64,000 nucleotides of DNA. Source: Methylobacteriaceae bacterium (lineage in GTDB: Bacteria > Pseudomonadota > Alphaproteobacteria > Rhizobiales > Beijerinckiaceae). This document shows, piece after piece, positions 24,903-33,552 of the stretch. The notes under the pieces are model-generated. The model made no database searches. It was not told the DNA's origin and saw nothing but the letters and a program-made list of their open reading frames with translations. Each line of letters opens with the position of its first letter. The first letter of the stretch is position 1. The stretch spans positions 1-64,000 of the forward strand of contig CANEZL010000022.1 of NCBI GenBank assembly GCA_947444195.1, given 5' to 3'. A program made the position numbers and the translations under genes.

Positions 24903-27454
24903 GCGGACGCTCCCGCCGCGTCGGCAGTGTCGAGGGCGCGCACGCCCATGGCGTCCTCCTGCGCGCAGGCCCGCTGGGCCAGGGCCTGGAGCGCCCCCAT
25001 CTCGGCGCCGCGCAGGCGCGCCTTGACGCCCGCGAGGTCCCGCGGGGTCATCGACAGCTCGTCGACCCCGAGCCCCGCGAGCAGGCAGGCCCCGAAGGGA
25101 TCCCCCGCGATGCCGCCGCAGACGCCCACGAAGCGCCCGTGGCGGCGGGCGCCCTCGCAGGTCATGTGGATCAGGCGCAGCACCGCCGGATGCAGGGAAT
25201 CGGCCTCTGGAGCGAGGTCGGTGTTCTGCCGGTCGATGGCGAGCGCGTACTGCGTCAGGTCGTTGGTGCCGATCGAGAAGAAGTCGCAGTGCCGGGCCAG
25301 CGCGTCGGCCTGGATCGCGGCGGCGGGCACCTCGATCATGATGCCGAGGGGCACCTCCGGCGCGCCGATCTCGGCGCGGATCCGCTCGGCCACGGCCCGG
25401 AGCTTCAGCACCTCGGGGACCGAGGTGATCATCGGCATCATGATCGAGAGCGGCGCCTCCTTGCCCCGCGGGGCGTCGGCCGGCACGTGGTCGCGCGCCG
25501 CCCGGTAGAGGGCGCGCAGCTGCGGCTCCAGAAGGTCGGGCCGGCGCAGGAGGAGGCGGGCGCCGCGCACGCCGAGGAAGGGGTTCTCCTCTTTCGGCAG
25601 ACGCAGGTGCGCCACCTGCTTGTCGCCGCCGATATCCAGCGTCCGCACGATGAGGGGCCGGCCGGCGAGCGCCGCGAGCATCCCCGAATAGGTCTCGTAC
25701 TGGTCGTCCTCGGAGGGGGTGTCGCCGCGCTCCAGGAACAGGAACTCGGTGCGCATCAGGCCGACGCCCTCGGCGCCCTGGTCGAGGGCGAAGGGGACCT
25801 GCTCGGGATTGTTGACGTTGGCGCCGATGGCGATGCGGCGGCCGTCGCGGGTCTCGGCGGGGCGCGCCCGCTCCCGCGCCTCGATCTCGGCCTTCTCGCG
25901 CTGCCGGGCGCGCCAGGCCTCCGCCGCCGCGATGTCGGCCGCGCTCGGATCGAGGTAGAGGCGGCCCGTGGTGCCGTCGAGGATCGCGGTCGTGCCGTTC
26001 CGCAGCCCGAGGAGCTGGGCGCCGCCGGCCACGAGGGCGGGGATGCCCAGCGTCCGGGCCAGGATCGCGGTGTGGGAGGTCGGCCCCCCTTGCGCGGTCG
26101 CGAGACCGATCACCCGCTCGGGGTCGAGGCCGGCGGTGTCGGAGGGCGCGAGGTCGGGGGCGACGAGGATGCAGGGGGTGTCGGGCAGGTCGTGGCCGCC
26201 CTTGAGGGCGGGGTCGATCTGCGCGAGCACCCGGCGGCCGACGTCGCGCAGGTCCGCGGCGCGGGCGGCGAGCACCGGGTTGCCGAGCGCCGCGAGCTGC
26301 CCGGCGAGCTGCTCCACCGCCGCGTTCCAGGCGAAGGCGACGCCGTGGCCCTCCACCATGCGCTGGCAGGCGAGGGTGATGAGGTCGGTGTCGGCGAGAA
26401 CCGCGCCCTGCGCGCGGAAGATGCCGGCATCCGCCTTGCCGAGGCGCCGCTCGGTGTCGTCGGCGAGGGCTTCGAGCTGGCCTGCGGTGGCCTGGAGGGC
26501 CCGGTGCAGGCGGTCGGCCCCGGTGGTCAGGGGCTCGGGCGCGTCCGGCACCGCGACCGCGGAATCGGTGAGCACGTGGACCGGGCCGATGGCGATGCCG
26601 GGGCTCGCGCCGATGCCGGGCACGGTGGCGGGCGCGTCGGCGGGGTTCCAGCCCGCGACCGGCGCGGCGGCCCGGGCCGCGGCCTCCGCCGCGCGCTGCG
26701 CCGCCGCCTTCTCGCCGGCGCTCAGCGAGGTCACCGCCGCGCAGATCTTGGCGAGCGCGCCGGCCTCGTCGTCGCCCTCGGCGGAGATGGTCACGGCGTC
26801 GCCGCAGCGCAGGCCGAGCTGGAGGAGCGCGATGAGGTTCTTGGCGTCCGCCATCTGGTCGCCGTGGCGCACCCGGATCCGGGCGGAGCAGGTCTTGGCG
26901 ACCTCGACCCAGTGGGCGGCGGGGCGGGCATGGAGGCCGGTCGGGTAGTCGACGGTCCAGTCGAAGCGCTGGCGCAGGTCGGTGGCCGGAGCATCCGCCC
27001 CGGGCGCCGCGCCGTCCTCCGAGAGGGCGGCGGCGATGTCGGCCTCGCGGGTCGTGGTGCGCAAGGCGTCCAGCCGGGCCTCGTCCTGGATCAGGCGGGT
27101 GAGGCGGCGCAGCACGGTGATGTGGGTGTCGGACTGGGCCGCGATGGCGACGACGAGATGCGCCTTCTGGCCGTCGTGCCACTCGATGCCGCCGGGGATC
27201 TGCAGCACGGCGAGCCCGCTCTCGCGCACCAGATGGCGGTCGTCGACCATGCCGTGCGGGATGACGACGCCGTGGCCGAGATAGGTGTTCGACACGCCCT
27301 CGCGGGTCAGCATGCTCTCCCCGTAGGCCGCGTCGATGCAGCCGGCGGCGGTGAGGAGCTGGGCGGCCTCGCGGATCGCGGCCTCCTTCGAGGCGGGCGC
27401 GGCGTCCAGGCGGACCATGAGACGGGGGGTGAAGATCGGCGTCGGCGCGAGCAT
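24899..27454 (-). CDS. fruB: Multiphosphoryl transfer protein EIIA(Fru)-HPr-EI (FruB)
   Basis: 851 aa from an ATG at 27454 with a GGGAGGAG ribosome-binding site. Three phosphotransfer domains in one chain: EIIA (~5-145) with His67 in VIPHGMVDD; HPr (~163-245) with His175 in PTGLHARPAAHW; Enzyme I (~275-840) with phospho-His461 in GGPTSHTAILARTLGIPALV, and RTEFLFLERGDTPSEDDQ and the C-terminal PEP-binding VCGGIAGDP. It takes phosphate from PEP and passes it to FruA. It is first in the fru operon, with a LacI-type operator 61 bp upstream. Confidence 0.97.
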   Translation of the reverse strand: MLAPTPIFTPRLMVRLDAAPASKEAAIREAAQLLTAAGCIDAAYGESMLTREGVSNTYLGHGVVIPHGMVDDRHLVRESGLAVLQIPGGIEWHDGQKAHLVVAIAAQSDTHITVLRRLTRLIQDEARLDALRTTTREADIAAALSEDGAAPGADAPATDLRQRFDWTVDYPTGLHARPAAHWVEVAKTCSARIRVRHGDQMADAKNLIALLQLGLRCGDAVTISAEGDDEAGALAKICAAVTSLSAGEKAAAQRAAEAAARAAAPVAGWNPADAPATVPGIGASPGIAIGPVHVLTDSAVAVPDAPEPLTTGADRLHRALQATAGQLEALADDTERRLGKADAGIFRAQGAVLADTDLITLACQRMVEGHGVAFAWNAAVEQLAGQLAALGNPVLAARAADLRDVGRRVLAQIDPALKGGHDLPDTPCILVAPDLAPSDTAGLDPERVIGLATAQGGPTSHTAILARTLGIPALVAGGAQLLGLRNGTTAILDGTTGRLYLDPSAADIAAAEAWRARQREKAEIEARERARPAETRDGRRIAIGANVNNPEQVPFALDQGAEGVGLMRTEFLFLERGDTPSEDDQYETYSGMLAALAGRPLIVRTLDIGGDKQVAHLRLPKEENPFLGVRGARLLLRRPDLLEPQLRALYRAARDHVPADAPRGKEAPLSIMMPMITSVPEVLKLRAVAERIRAEIGAPEVPLGIMIEVPAAAIQADALARHCDFFSIGTNDLTQYALAIDRQNTDLAPEADSLHPAVLRLIHMTCEGARRHGRFVGVCGGIAGDPFGACLLAGLGVDELSMTPRDLAGVKARLRGAEMGALQALAQRACAQEDAMGVRALDTADAAGASA

Positions 27455-27514
27455 GGCGTGCTCTCCTCCCGGTTGGCGGAGACCGGCTGTTCGCCGGCTC
27501 GTTGTTACATCCAA

Positions 27515-27528
27515 TGAAAACGTTTTCA
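27515..27528. promoter_or_regulatory. FruR operator 1 (fruB side)
   Basis: TGAAAACGTTTTCA is a perfect 14-bp palindrome with the central CG typical of LacI-family operators. It lies 61 bp upstream of the fruB ATG in the divergent fruB-fruR region. A second near-copy is at 27616. It is assigned to the adjacent LacI-type regulator by position and symmetry. Confidence 0.8.
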
Positions 27529-27615
27529 CAACGTCTGTCAACTGGGCGGACCTGCCGGAGGCTTCGCGCCCCTTGCGGAGACGGGTCGGCGCTGTCACAA
27601 CCTGTTACATGACAG

Positions 27616-27629
27616 TGAAAACGTTTCCG
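27616..27629. promoter_or_regulatory. FruR operator 2 (fruR side, autoregulatory)
   Basis: TGAAAACGTTTCCG keeps the left half-site and centre of operator 1 and differs only at the right edge. It ends 5 nt before the fruR ATG, covering its ribosome-binding region, so binding should block the regulator's own expression. Both operators are preceded by TGTTACAT. Confidence 0.75.
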
Positions 27630-27634
27630 CAGCG

Positions 27635-28618
27635 ATGACGGTGGGCATCCGCGACGTGGCCCGGGCGGCGGGCGTCTCCACGGCCACCGTGTCGCGCGCC
27701 CTCGGGCGGGGGCCGGTGAGCGAGGCCCTGCGGGCTCAGGTGGAGGCGGCGGTGCGCGCCACCGGCTACCGGCCGAACCTCTCGGCCCGGCGCCTGCGCT
27801 CGCAATCGGCCCAGACCATCGGCCTGATCGTGGCCGATATCCGCAACCCGTTCTTCACGGCGGTGAGCCGGGCGGTGGAGGACGCCGCCTTCGCCTCCGG
27901 CATGCGGGTCATCCTCTGCAACACCGACGAGGACCCGGCCCGCGAGGCGATGTACCTGCGCCTGATGGAGGAGGAGCGGGTCACGGGGGTGATCTTCGCG
28001 CCCACCGAGGGCACGGCGGCGGCGCTCCGCGACGATCCCCTGCGCTTTCCCGTGGTGCTGATCGACCGCGCCGGGCCGCCGGGCACCCACGACAGCATCG
28101 TGCTCGACAATCCGGAAGCCGGCGCCGCCCTGGTCGATCACCTCGTCGGGCAGGGCTACACCCGGATCGGCGGCCTGTTCGGCTCCACGAGTTCCACCGC
28201 CCGGGAGCGCCGGGCCGGCTACGAGGCGGCGATCGCCCGCCACGGCCTCGCGCCGTGCGTGCGCACGATCCCCCCCAATGCCGGCGCCGCCGAGGCGGAG
28301 GCCGGGCGCTGGCTCGGGCAAGCGGATCGGCCGGACGCCCTCGTCGTCTCCAACGGCCTCATCCTGATGGGCGCGTTGCGGGCAGCGCGCGGCCTCGGCC
28401 TCGCCCTGCCCGGGGACCTGGCGCTCGCCGGCTTCGACAACGAGCCCTGGACCGACCTCGTGGAGCCGGGCCTCACGGTGGTCGAGCAGCCCGTGGCCGA
28501 GATCGGCGCGCAGGCCATGCGCCTGCTGTTCGAGCGGATCGAGAACCCGGACCAACCGGTGCGCAAGCTGATGCTGAGCGGGCGCCTGATCCCCCGCGGC
28601 TCGACCGGGAGGCGTTGA
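27635..28618 (+). CDS. fruR: LacI-family transcriptional regulator of the fru operon
   Basis: 327 aa. The N-terminal helix-turn-helix and hinge (IRDVARAAGVSTATVSRAL, GYRPNLSARRLRSQ; ~4-62) are followed by a periplasmic-binding-protein-like effector domain (TIGLIVADIRNPFFTAVSRA; LDNPEAGAALVDHLVGQGY; ALAGFDNEPWTDLVEPGLT). It is divergent from fruBKA, with two palindromic operators between the genes. The effector is probably fructose-1-phosphate by analogy with other FruR/Cra proteins. The symbol is given from context. Confidence 0.9.
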   Translation: MTVGIRDVARAAGVSTATVSRALGRGPVSEALRAQVEAAVRATGYRPNLSARRLRSQSAQTIGLIVADIRNPFFTAVSRAVEDAAFASGMRVILCNTDEDPAREAMYLRLMEEERVTGVIFAPTEGTAAALRDDPLRFPVVLIDRAGPPGTHDSIVLDNPEAGAALVDHLVGQGYTRIGGLFGSTSSTARERRAGYEAAIARHGLAPCVRTIPPNAGAAEAEAGRWLGQADRPDALVVSNGLILMGALRAARGLGLALPGDLALAGFDNEPWTDLVEPGLTVVEQPVAEIGAQAMRLLFERIENPDQPVRKLMLSGRLIPRGSTGRR

Positions 28619-28673
28619 GCCGGCGGGCTGGCGCCTGCATAGGGAGAGATTGCTTCAGAGACGGAGACCCTCG

Positions 28674-29645
28674 GTGCCCGACGCCGCGGACGGCCTGCCC
28701 CTCGTCCTCCTCACCACGCCGATCCATCCGGACGCGGTGGCGCGCCTCGAGCCCCATGCCCGCGTGCTCGCCGCCCCCGACACGGGGTTCGACACCCTGC
28801 GCGCCCTGGCGCGCGAGGCCGCCGGGCTGATCGTGCGGGCGCAATTGCCCGACGACATCCTCGAGCACGCGCCCGGCTTGCGCGGCATCGTGCGCCACGG
28901 GGTCGGGGTCGATTTCGTGCCGATCCCGGCCTGCACCGCCCGGGGCATCCCGGTGGCGAACCTGCCCGGCAGCAACACGCGGGCGGTCTCCGAATACGTC
29001 TTCGCCGCCCTGTTCCACCTGCGCCGCCGCCTCGGCGCCATGGACCGCGCCCTGCGGGAGACCGGCTGGCTCGCCGCCAAGGGAATGGCGAGCGATCTGC
29101 CCGAGATCGGCGGGGGCACCCTCGGCATCCTCGGCCTCGGCGAGATCGGCCGACAGGTGGCGCGGACGGCGCATCGGGGCTTCGGCCTGCGGGTGCTCGG
29201 CGCCTCGCGCACGCCCAAAAGCTTCGACGGGCTGGTCGAGCCCGTCACCGTCGAGCGGCTTTTTGCCGAGAGCGACGCGGTGGTGATCGCCTGCCCCCTG
29301 ACGCCGGAGACCCGCGGCCTCGTCGACGCCCGGCTGATCGGGCTGATGAAGCCGGACGCGGTCCTCGTCAACGTCGCCCGCGGGCCGATCGTGGATGCCG
29401 AGGCGCTCGCCGACGCCCTCGAAGGCGGCCGCCTCGGAGGCGCGGCGCTGGACGTGTTCGCGGTGCAGCCGCTGCCGGCGGATCACCGCCTGCTCGCCTG
29501 CCCGAACCTGCTGCTCACCCCGCACGTGGCCGGCACCACCGGCACCAGCCTGCGCATGATGGGCCTCGGCGCGACGGAGGCGATGCTCGCCATCCTCCGG
29601 GGCGAGCGGCCGGCGAACGTGGTCAATCCCGAGATCTACGGCTGA
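28674..29645 (+). CDS. D-isomer-specific 2-hydroxyacid dehydrogenase
   Basis: 323 aa. The NAD-binding domain has GGTLGILGLGEIGRQVART (GxGxxG), the substrate/catalytic regions VRHGVGVDFV (Arg), CPLTPETRGLVDARLIGLMK, NVARGPIVDAEAL (Arg, then Glu further on) and a His in TPHVAGTTG. It oxidises or reduces 2-keto acids such as glycerate/hydroxypyruvate or phosphoglycerate with NAD(P)H; the substrate is not determinable. The GTG at 28674 (GGAG 7 nt upstream) is preferred over a TTG at 28650. It follows fruR by 55 bp. Confidence 0.9.
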   Translation: MPDAADGLPLVLLTTPIHPDAVARLEPHARVLAAPDTGFDTLRALAREAAGLIVRAQLPDDILEHAPGLRGIVRHGVGVDFVPIPACTARGIPVANLPGSNTRAVSEYVFAALFHLRRRLGAMDRALRETGWLAAKGMASDLPEIGGGTLGILGLGEIGRQVARTAHRGFGLRVLGASRTPKSFDGLVEPVTVERLFAESDAVVIACPLTPETRGLVDARLIGLMKPDAVLVNVARGPIVDAEALADALEGGRLGGAALDVFAVQPLPADHRLLACPNLLLTPHVAGTTGTSLRMMGLGATEAMLAILRGERPANVVNPEIYG

Positions 29646-29695
29646 GAGGATGGCCGCTGCATCCCAGCGGCGGCCTCCGCGCACCGTCTTGCCAG

Positions 29696-29870
29696 ACCCG
29701 CGCGAGCGGAGCCCGGCGTCATAGCCGATCCGTTCGATCGCTTCGTTGGGCTCTTGTCCCCTCCCCCTTGCGGGGAGGGGTAGGGGTGGGGGTGGTGCAG
29801 ACGGCACCGGGACGATCGATCCTGCGCCCCCCCACCTCCGGCTCCTCCCCGCAAGGGGGAGGAGAGGTGC
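29696..29870. repeat. Intergenic repeats: partial ~108-bp element and inverted GC-rich hairpins
   Basis: 29696-29745 carries a degenerate part of the element seen at 810 and 15740 (GTCATAGCCGATCCGTTCGATC). It is followed by CCTCCCCCTTGCGGGGAGG (~29760-29780) and, inverted about 90 bp further on, CTCCCCGCAAGGGGGAGG (~29844-29863). The two can pair with each other or fold singly. It lies between convergent genes (hydroxyacid dehydrogenase and glutathione peroxidase), so it may serve as a bidirectional terminator. Confidence 0.65.
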
Positions 29871-29891
29871 GCGCAGCGTCGCGCCTGATCC

Positions 29892-30389
29892 TTACGGCGC
29901 GGCAGTTCCGGTCAGCGCCCCCTCGATCGCCCCCTCCAGTTCCACGGGCTTGGTCTTCGGGGCGTAGCGCCCGATCACCCGGCCCTCGCCGTCCGCCAGG
30001 AACTTGGTGAAGTTCCACTTGATGGACTGGAACCCGAACAGGCCGGGCTTGGCCCGCTTCAGGTGGACGAAGAGCGGGTCGGCCTCCGGCCCGTTCACCT
30101 TCACCTTGGCGAGCACGGGAAAGCTGACCTCGTAGGTGAGCGAACAGAACCGGGCGATCTCGGCGGCGTCGCCCGGCTCCTGCGCGCCGAACTGGTTGCA
30201 GGGGAAGGCGAGCACCGCGAGCCCCCGCGCGCTGTGGCGCCGCCACAGGTCCTCGAGCCCGGCATATTGCCCGGTGAAGCCGCATTTCGAGGCCGTGTTG
30301 ACGAGGAGCACCGGCCGCCCGCGATACTGCGCGAGCGAGTGGGGCGTGCCGTCGGCGGCTCGCGGCGCGAAGTCGTGGATCGTGGCCAT
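29892..30389 (-). CDS. Glutathione peroxidase family protein
   Basis: 165 aa thioredoxin-fold peroxidase. The peroxidatic Cys36 lies in LLVNTASKCGFTGQYAGLE, the second motif is LAFPCNQFGAQEPG, and the catalytic Trp is in WNFTKFLADGEG. The residue is cysteine (TGC), not selenocysteine, although selB is present in the window. It reduces peroxides with thioredoxin or glutathione in the cytoplasm. The ATG at 30389 gives the usual ATIHDF start; it lies 22 bp after the end of the M20 amidohydrolase gene. Confidence 0.95.
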   Translation of the reverse strand: MATIHDFAPRAADGTPHSLAQYRGRPVLLVNTASKCGFTGQYAGLEDLWRRHSARGLAVLAFPCNQFGAQEPGDAAEIARFCSLTYEVSFPVLAKVKVNGPEADPLFVHLKRAKPGLFGFQSIKWNFTKFLADGEGRVIGRYAPKTKPVELEGAIEGALTGTAAP

Positions 30390-30411
30390 CGCGGGGGTCC
30401 CGGGACCGGCC

Positions 30412-31572
30412 TCAGGCGGCCGTGCGGCGTTCCACCAGCCGGGCGAGGTACGCGCTGCCGATGGGGATGACCGTGTCGTCGAAATTGTAGCTCGCGTTGT
30501 GCAGGCCGGGGCCCGGATTCGAGCCGAGCCAGGCATAGGCGCCGGGCACCGCCAGGGTCATGTCGGCGAAGTCCTCGCTGCCCATGCGGGGCGCCGCGTT
30601 GGCCTCGACCCGGTCGGCCCCGAACAGCTCGGTGGCGATCTCGATGGCGGCCTCCGTCTGGACGGGGGCGTTCTCGAGGACGGAGAACACGTCCTTGATC
30701 TCCACCTCGATCTCGGCGCCGTAGGCGGCGGCGTAGCCCTGAGCCAGCTCGCGGATGCGGCGGGAGGCGAGCGCGCGCAACTCCTTGTCGAAGGTGCGGA
30801 TGGTGCCGGCGAGCTCCGCGCTCTCGGGCACGATGTTGTAGGCCGAGCCCGCATGGATCTGCGTGATCGAGAGCACGATGGACTTCAGCGGGTCGGCGTT
30901 GCGCGAGACGATGGACTGCATGGCCTGGGCGAGCGCGGTCGCGATCAGGATCGGGTCGACGCCGCGATGCGGCTGGGCGGCGTGGATGCCGCGGCCCCGC
31001 ACCCGGATGTCGAAGAAGTCGGCCGCCGCCATGATCGGGCCGGGGCGCAGCTTGATCGCCCCGTGCGGCCCGTTCGGCTGGTTGTGCAGGCCGTAGATCT
31101 CGTCGCAGGGAAAGCGCTCGAACAGCCCGTCGGCCAGCATGGCGCGGGCGCCGCCGCGGCCCTCCTCGGCGGGCTGGAACACGAAGACCGCGGTGCCGTC
31201 GAAATCGCGGGTCTCGGCGAGGTAGCGGGCGGCGCCCACCAGCATGGTGGTGTGCCCGTCATGCCCGCAGGCGTGCATCTTGCCGGGATAGGTCGAGCGG
31301 TAGGGGAGGTTGGTCTCCTCCTCGATCGGCAGGGCGTCCATGTCGGCGCGCAGGCCGATGCGGCGGCCGTTGCCCGTGCGCCCCTCCAGCACGCCGACGA
31401 CGCCGGTGCCGCCGATGCCCCGGTGGACCGTGACGCCGTAGCTCTCCAGGAGGTCGGCGACGATGCCCGCCGTGCGCACCTCCTCGAAGCCGAGTTCGGG
31501 ATGGGCGTGCAGGTCCCGGCGGAGCGCGGTCAGCTCGTCGGCGAAGGTGGCGATACGGTCGATCGGGCTCAT
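30412..31572 (-). CDS. M20-family amidohydrolase (hippurate hydrolase / N-acyl-amino-acid deacylase type)
   Basis: 386 aa. Characteristic motifs are LRRDLHAHPELGFEE, GLRADMDALPI, KMHACGHDGHTTMLVGAARYL (metal ligands), FQPAEEGRGGA (Glu pair) and RMGSEDFADM near the C-terminus, with the dimerisation lid (~180-295) in between. It hydrolyses N-acyl amino acids or related amides. It overlaps the upstream acetyltransferase-like gene by 4 bp, so the two form a small operon, possibly acyl-group addition and removal, though no substrate is evident. Confidence 0.95.
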   Translation of the reverse strand: MSPIDRIATFADELTALRRDLHAHPELGFEEVRTAGIVADLLESYGVTVHRGIGGTGVVGVLEGRTGNGRRIGLRADMDALPIEEETNLPYRSTYPGKMHACGHDGHTTMLVGAARYLAETRDFDGTAVFVFQPAEEGRGGARAMLADGLFERFPCDEIYGLHNQPNGPHGAIKLRPGPIMAAADFFDIRVRGRGIHAAQPHRGVDPILIATALAQAMQSIVSRNADPLKSIVLSITQIHAGSAYNIVPESAELAGTIRTFDKELRALASRRIRELAQGYAAAYGAEIEVEIKDVFSVLENAPVQTEAAIEIATELFGADRVEANAAPRMGSEDFADMTLAVPGAYAWLGSNPGPGLHNASYNFDDTVIPIGSAYLARLVERRTAA

Positions 31573-32789
31573 GGATCCTCCGCCCCGTCCGGGCGCTTGA
31601 AGGGGGTCAGGGTCTCGTACTCGCCGACGAGGGCGTCCACATGGGCGCGTTCCCGTCGCAAGTAGTCGGCCACCGCCTTGCGCAGGGCGGGGTCGGCGAT
31701 GTCGTGGGCCGAGTGCATCAGGACCGGCTCGTAGCCGCGGGCGAGCTTGTGCTCCCCCTGGGCGCCGGCCTCCACGCGCTTCAGGCCGCGCTGGATCGCG
31801 AAGTCGATGGCCTGATAGTAGCACAGCTCGAAATGCAGGAAGGGATGGTCCTCGATGCAGCCCCAGTTGCGCCCGTAGAGGGCGGCGTCGCCGATGAAGT
31901 TGATCGCGCCGGCGACGTAGCGCCCAGCACGCTTGGCGAGGATCAGGAGCACGCGGTCGGCCATCCGCTCCGACAGGAGCGAGAAGAAGCGCCGGTTGAG
32001 GTAGGGCTGCCCCCATTTGCGGGCGCCCGTATCCATGTAGAAGGCGAAGAAGGCGTCCCAGTGCGCCTCGGTGATCGCCGCGCCCGTGAGCGCCTCGACG
32101 GTGATGCCGTCCCGCAGCGCCTCCCGCCGCTCGCGCCGGATGGCCTTGCGCTTGCGCGAGGCCAGGGCCTCCAGGAAGGCGTCGAAGCTGGGGTAGCCCC
32201 GGTTCAGCCAGTGGAACTGCTGGTCGGTGCGGCGCAGGAAGCCCGCCGCCCCCGCCCGCGCCCATTCCGCCTCGCGCATGAAGGTGACGTGGATGGAGGA
32301 GGCCTCCGTCTGCGCCCGCAGCGCGCGCAGGCCCGCGATCAGGCCGGCGCTGGCCGTGTCCGGATCGGCGCCGGGGGCGATGAGGAAGCGCGGCCCGGTG
32401 ACGGGGGTGAAGGGCACGCTCACCTGGAGCTTGGGGTAGTAGCTGCCCCCGGCCCGGGCATAGGCGTCGGCCCAGCCGTGGTCGAACACGTACTCGCCCT
32501 GGCTGTGGCCCTTCAGGTAGCAGGGCGCGACGCCGAGGATCTCGCCCCCCTGTTCCAGGGCCACGTGCAGGGGCAGCCAGCCGGTGGCGCGGGAGACGCA
32601 GCCCGAATCCTCCAGCGCCGAGAGGAAGGCGTGCGAGACGAAGGGGTTGTGGGTCTCGTCGCCGCTGCCCAGCGTCTCGGGCGAGGTGGCGCAGGCGTCC
32701 CAGACCCCCGCGCCGATCTCCTTGAGGCCGCGCAGGGCCCGCACCTGAAGGGCGGTCTCGACCTCGGGGCTCGCGCCGGGTGTCTCCAT
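31569..32789 (-). CDS. FemAB-like GNAT-superfamily protein (PF04339 type)
   Basis: About 406 aa from the ATG at 32789; in-frame ATGs at 32798 and 32825 are alternatives and none has a clear ribosome-binding site. Family features: NPFVSHAFLSALEDSGCVS, KGHSQGEYVFDHGWADAY, KLQVSVPFTPVTGPRFL, FYMDTGARKWGQPYLNRRFF and CYYQAIDFAIQRGLKRVEAGAQGEHKLARGY. These belong to the peptidoglycan-recognition/FemAB-like acyltransferase family, whose biochemical role is not established. It is coupled to the M20 amidohydrolase. Confidence 0.9.
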   Translation of the reverse strand: METPGASPEVETALQVRALRGLKEIGAGVWDACATSPETLGSGDETHNPFVSHAFLSALEDSGCVSRATGWLPLHVALEQGGEILGVAPCYLKGHSQGEYVFDHGWADAYARAGGSYYPKLQVSVPFTPVTGPRFLIAPGADPDTASAGLIAGLRALRAQTEASSIHVTFMREAEWARAGAAGFLRRTDQQFHWLNRGYPSFDAFLEALASRKRKAIRRERREALRDGITVEALTGAAITEAHWDAFFAFYMDTGARKWGQPYLNRRFFSLLSERMADRVLLILAKRAGRYVAGAINFIGDAALYGRNWGCIEDHPFLHFELCYYQAIDFAIQRGLKRVEAGAQGEHKLARGYEPVLMHSAHDIADPALRKAVADYLRRERAHVDALVGEYETLTPFKRPDGAEDP

Positions 32790-32885
32790 GGCCGGCATTC
32801 TAGGCGGCTGCGGGGAAGGGGCCAAGCGGCGGTTCGGCTACCGGTGGTCGCGGTCGGAGTGGACATCGACGGTCCGCGGATCCAT

Positions 32886-32904
32886 AGTATCTTTCGTTGA
32901 TACT
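32886..32904. promoter_or_regulatory. Probable higBA promoter/operator
   Basis: AGTATC-TTTCGTT-GATACT is a 6-bp inverted repeat overlapping the likely -10 region (TACTAAAAT, ~32901-32909) just upstream of the toxin gene. This is the AT-richest spot in the neighbourhood. Toxin-antitoxin operons are usually repressed by the antitoxin on such a palindrome. The assignment is by position. Confidence 0.5.
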
Positions 32905-32922
32905 AAAATCGCGGGGCCGTCC

Positions 32923-33204
32923 CTGATCCAGAGCTTCGCCGATCGGACGACCGAGGCCGTGTACCGGGGGATGCGGCCCAAGGGTCTACCGGCCGCGATC
33001 TTCCCGGCCGCACGGCGGAAGCTCGCCTATCTCGATCAGGCGCAGGATCTGGAAGACCTGCGGGCACCGCCCGGGAACAAGCTTCATCCGCTGCTGCACG
33101 ACCGGACCGGGCAGCACGCGATCTGGATCAACGACCAGTACCGGATCTGCTTCCGCTGGACGAAGGCTGGTCCGGCCGAGGTCGAGATCGTGGATTATCA
33201 CTGA
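32923..33204 (+). CDS. higB: HigB/RelE-family toxin
   Basis: About 93 aa. LIQSFADRTTEAVYRGMRPK, then PAARRKLAYLDQAQDLEDLR, PGNKLHPLLHDRTGQHAIWI and NDQYRICFRWT are the HigB/RelE mRNA-interferase pattern, with the usual C-terminal Arg and Tyr active-site region. The full-length frame has no ATG/GTG/TTG at the expected position; the homologous first residue falls on a CTG at 32923, while GTG 32959 or ATG 32971 would delete the first strand/helix. A CTG start or a start-less, weakened toxin are both possible. higA follows 11 bp later. Confidence 0.85.
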   Translation: MIQSFADRTTEAVYRGMRPKGLPAAIFPAARRKLAYLDQAQDLEDLRAPPGNKLHPLLHDRTGQHAIWINDQYRICFRWTKAGPAEVEIVDYH

Positions 33205-33215
33205 CGGGAAGGACG

Positions 33216-33548
33216 ATGACGTCACAGGTCGAAACGGCGCTCGACATCGTCGAGACGCTGCCACCGCTCCATCCGGGCGAAGTGCTGCGGGAGGAGTTCC
33301 TCGTCCCGCTCGGGCTCACGCCCTACGCGGTCGCGAAAGCCTGCGGCGTGCCGCGCACACGCATCGAGCGGATCGTGCGCGAGGAGATCGGCATCACGGC
33401 CGACACGGCCCTGCGGCTCGCCCGCCTCTTCGGCACCTCAGCGGAACTCTGGCTCGGCCTCCAGGCCCGGTTCGACCTGGATACCGCCCGGACGCGAGTC
33501 GCCGACGCGGTGGAGCGGATCACCCCGCTGCCGCGCGAGGCGGCGTGA
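33216..33548 (+). CDS. higA: HigA-family antitoxin
   Basis: 110 aa. LPPLHPGEVLREEFLVPLGL, then TPYAVAKACGVPRTRIERIV (helix-turn-helix), EEIGITADTALRLARLFGTS and AELWLGLQARFDL are diagnostic of HigA (XRE-type antitoxins). It should bind HigB and repress the operon through the inverted repeat at 32886. A GGAAGGA ribosome-binding site precedes the ATG at 33216. Confidence 0.95.
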   Translation: MTSQVETALDIVETLPPLHPGEVLREEFLVPLGLTPYAVAKACGVPRTRIERIVREEIGITADTALRLARLFGTSAELWLGLQARFDLDTARTRVADAVERITPLPREAA

Positions 33549-33552
33549 CCCT

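Noticed and set aside
29892..30389. Glutathione peroxidase as a selenoprotein linked to selB
   Set aside because: The active-site codon is TGC (Cys36), and no in-frame TGA or SECIS-like hairpin follows it.
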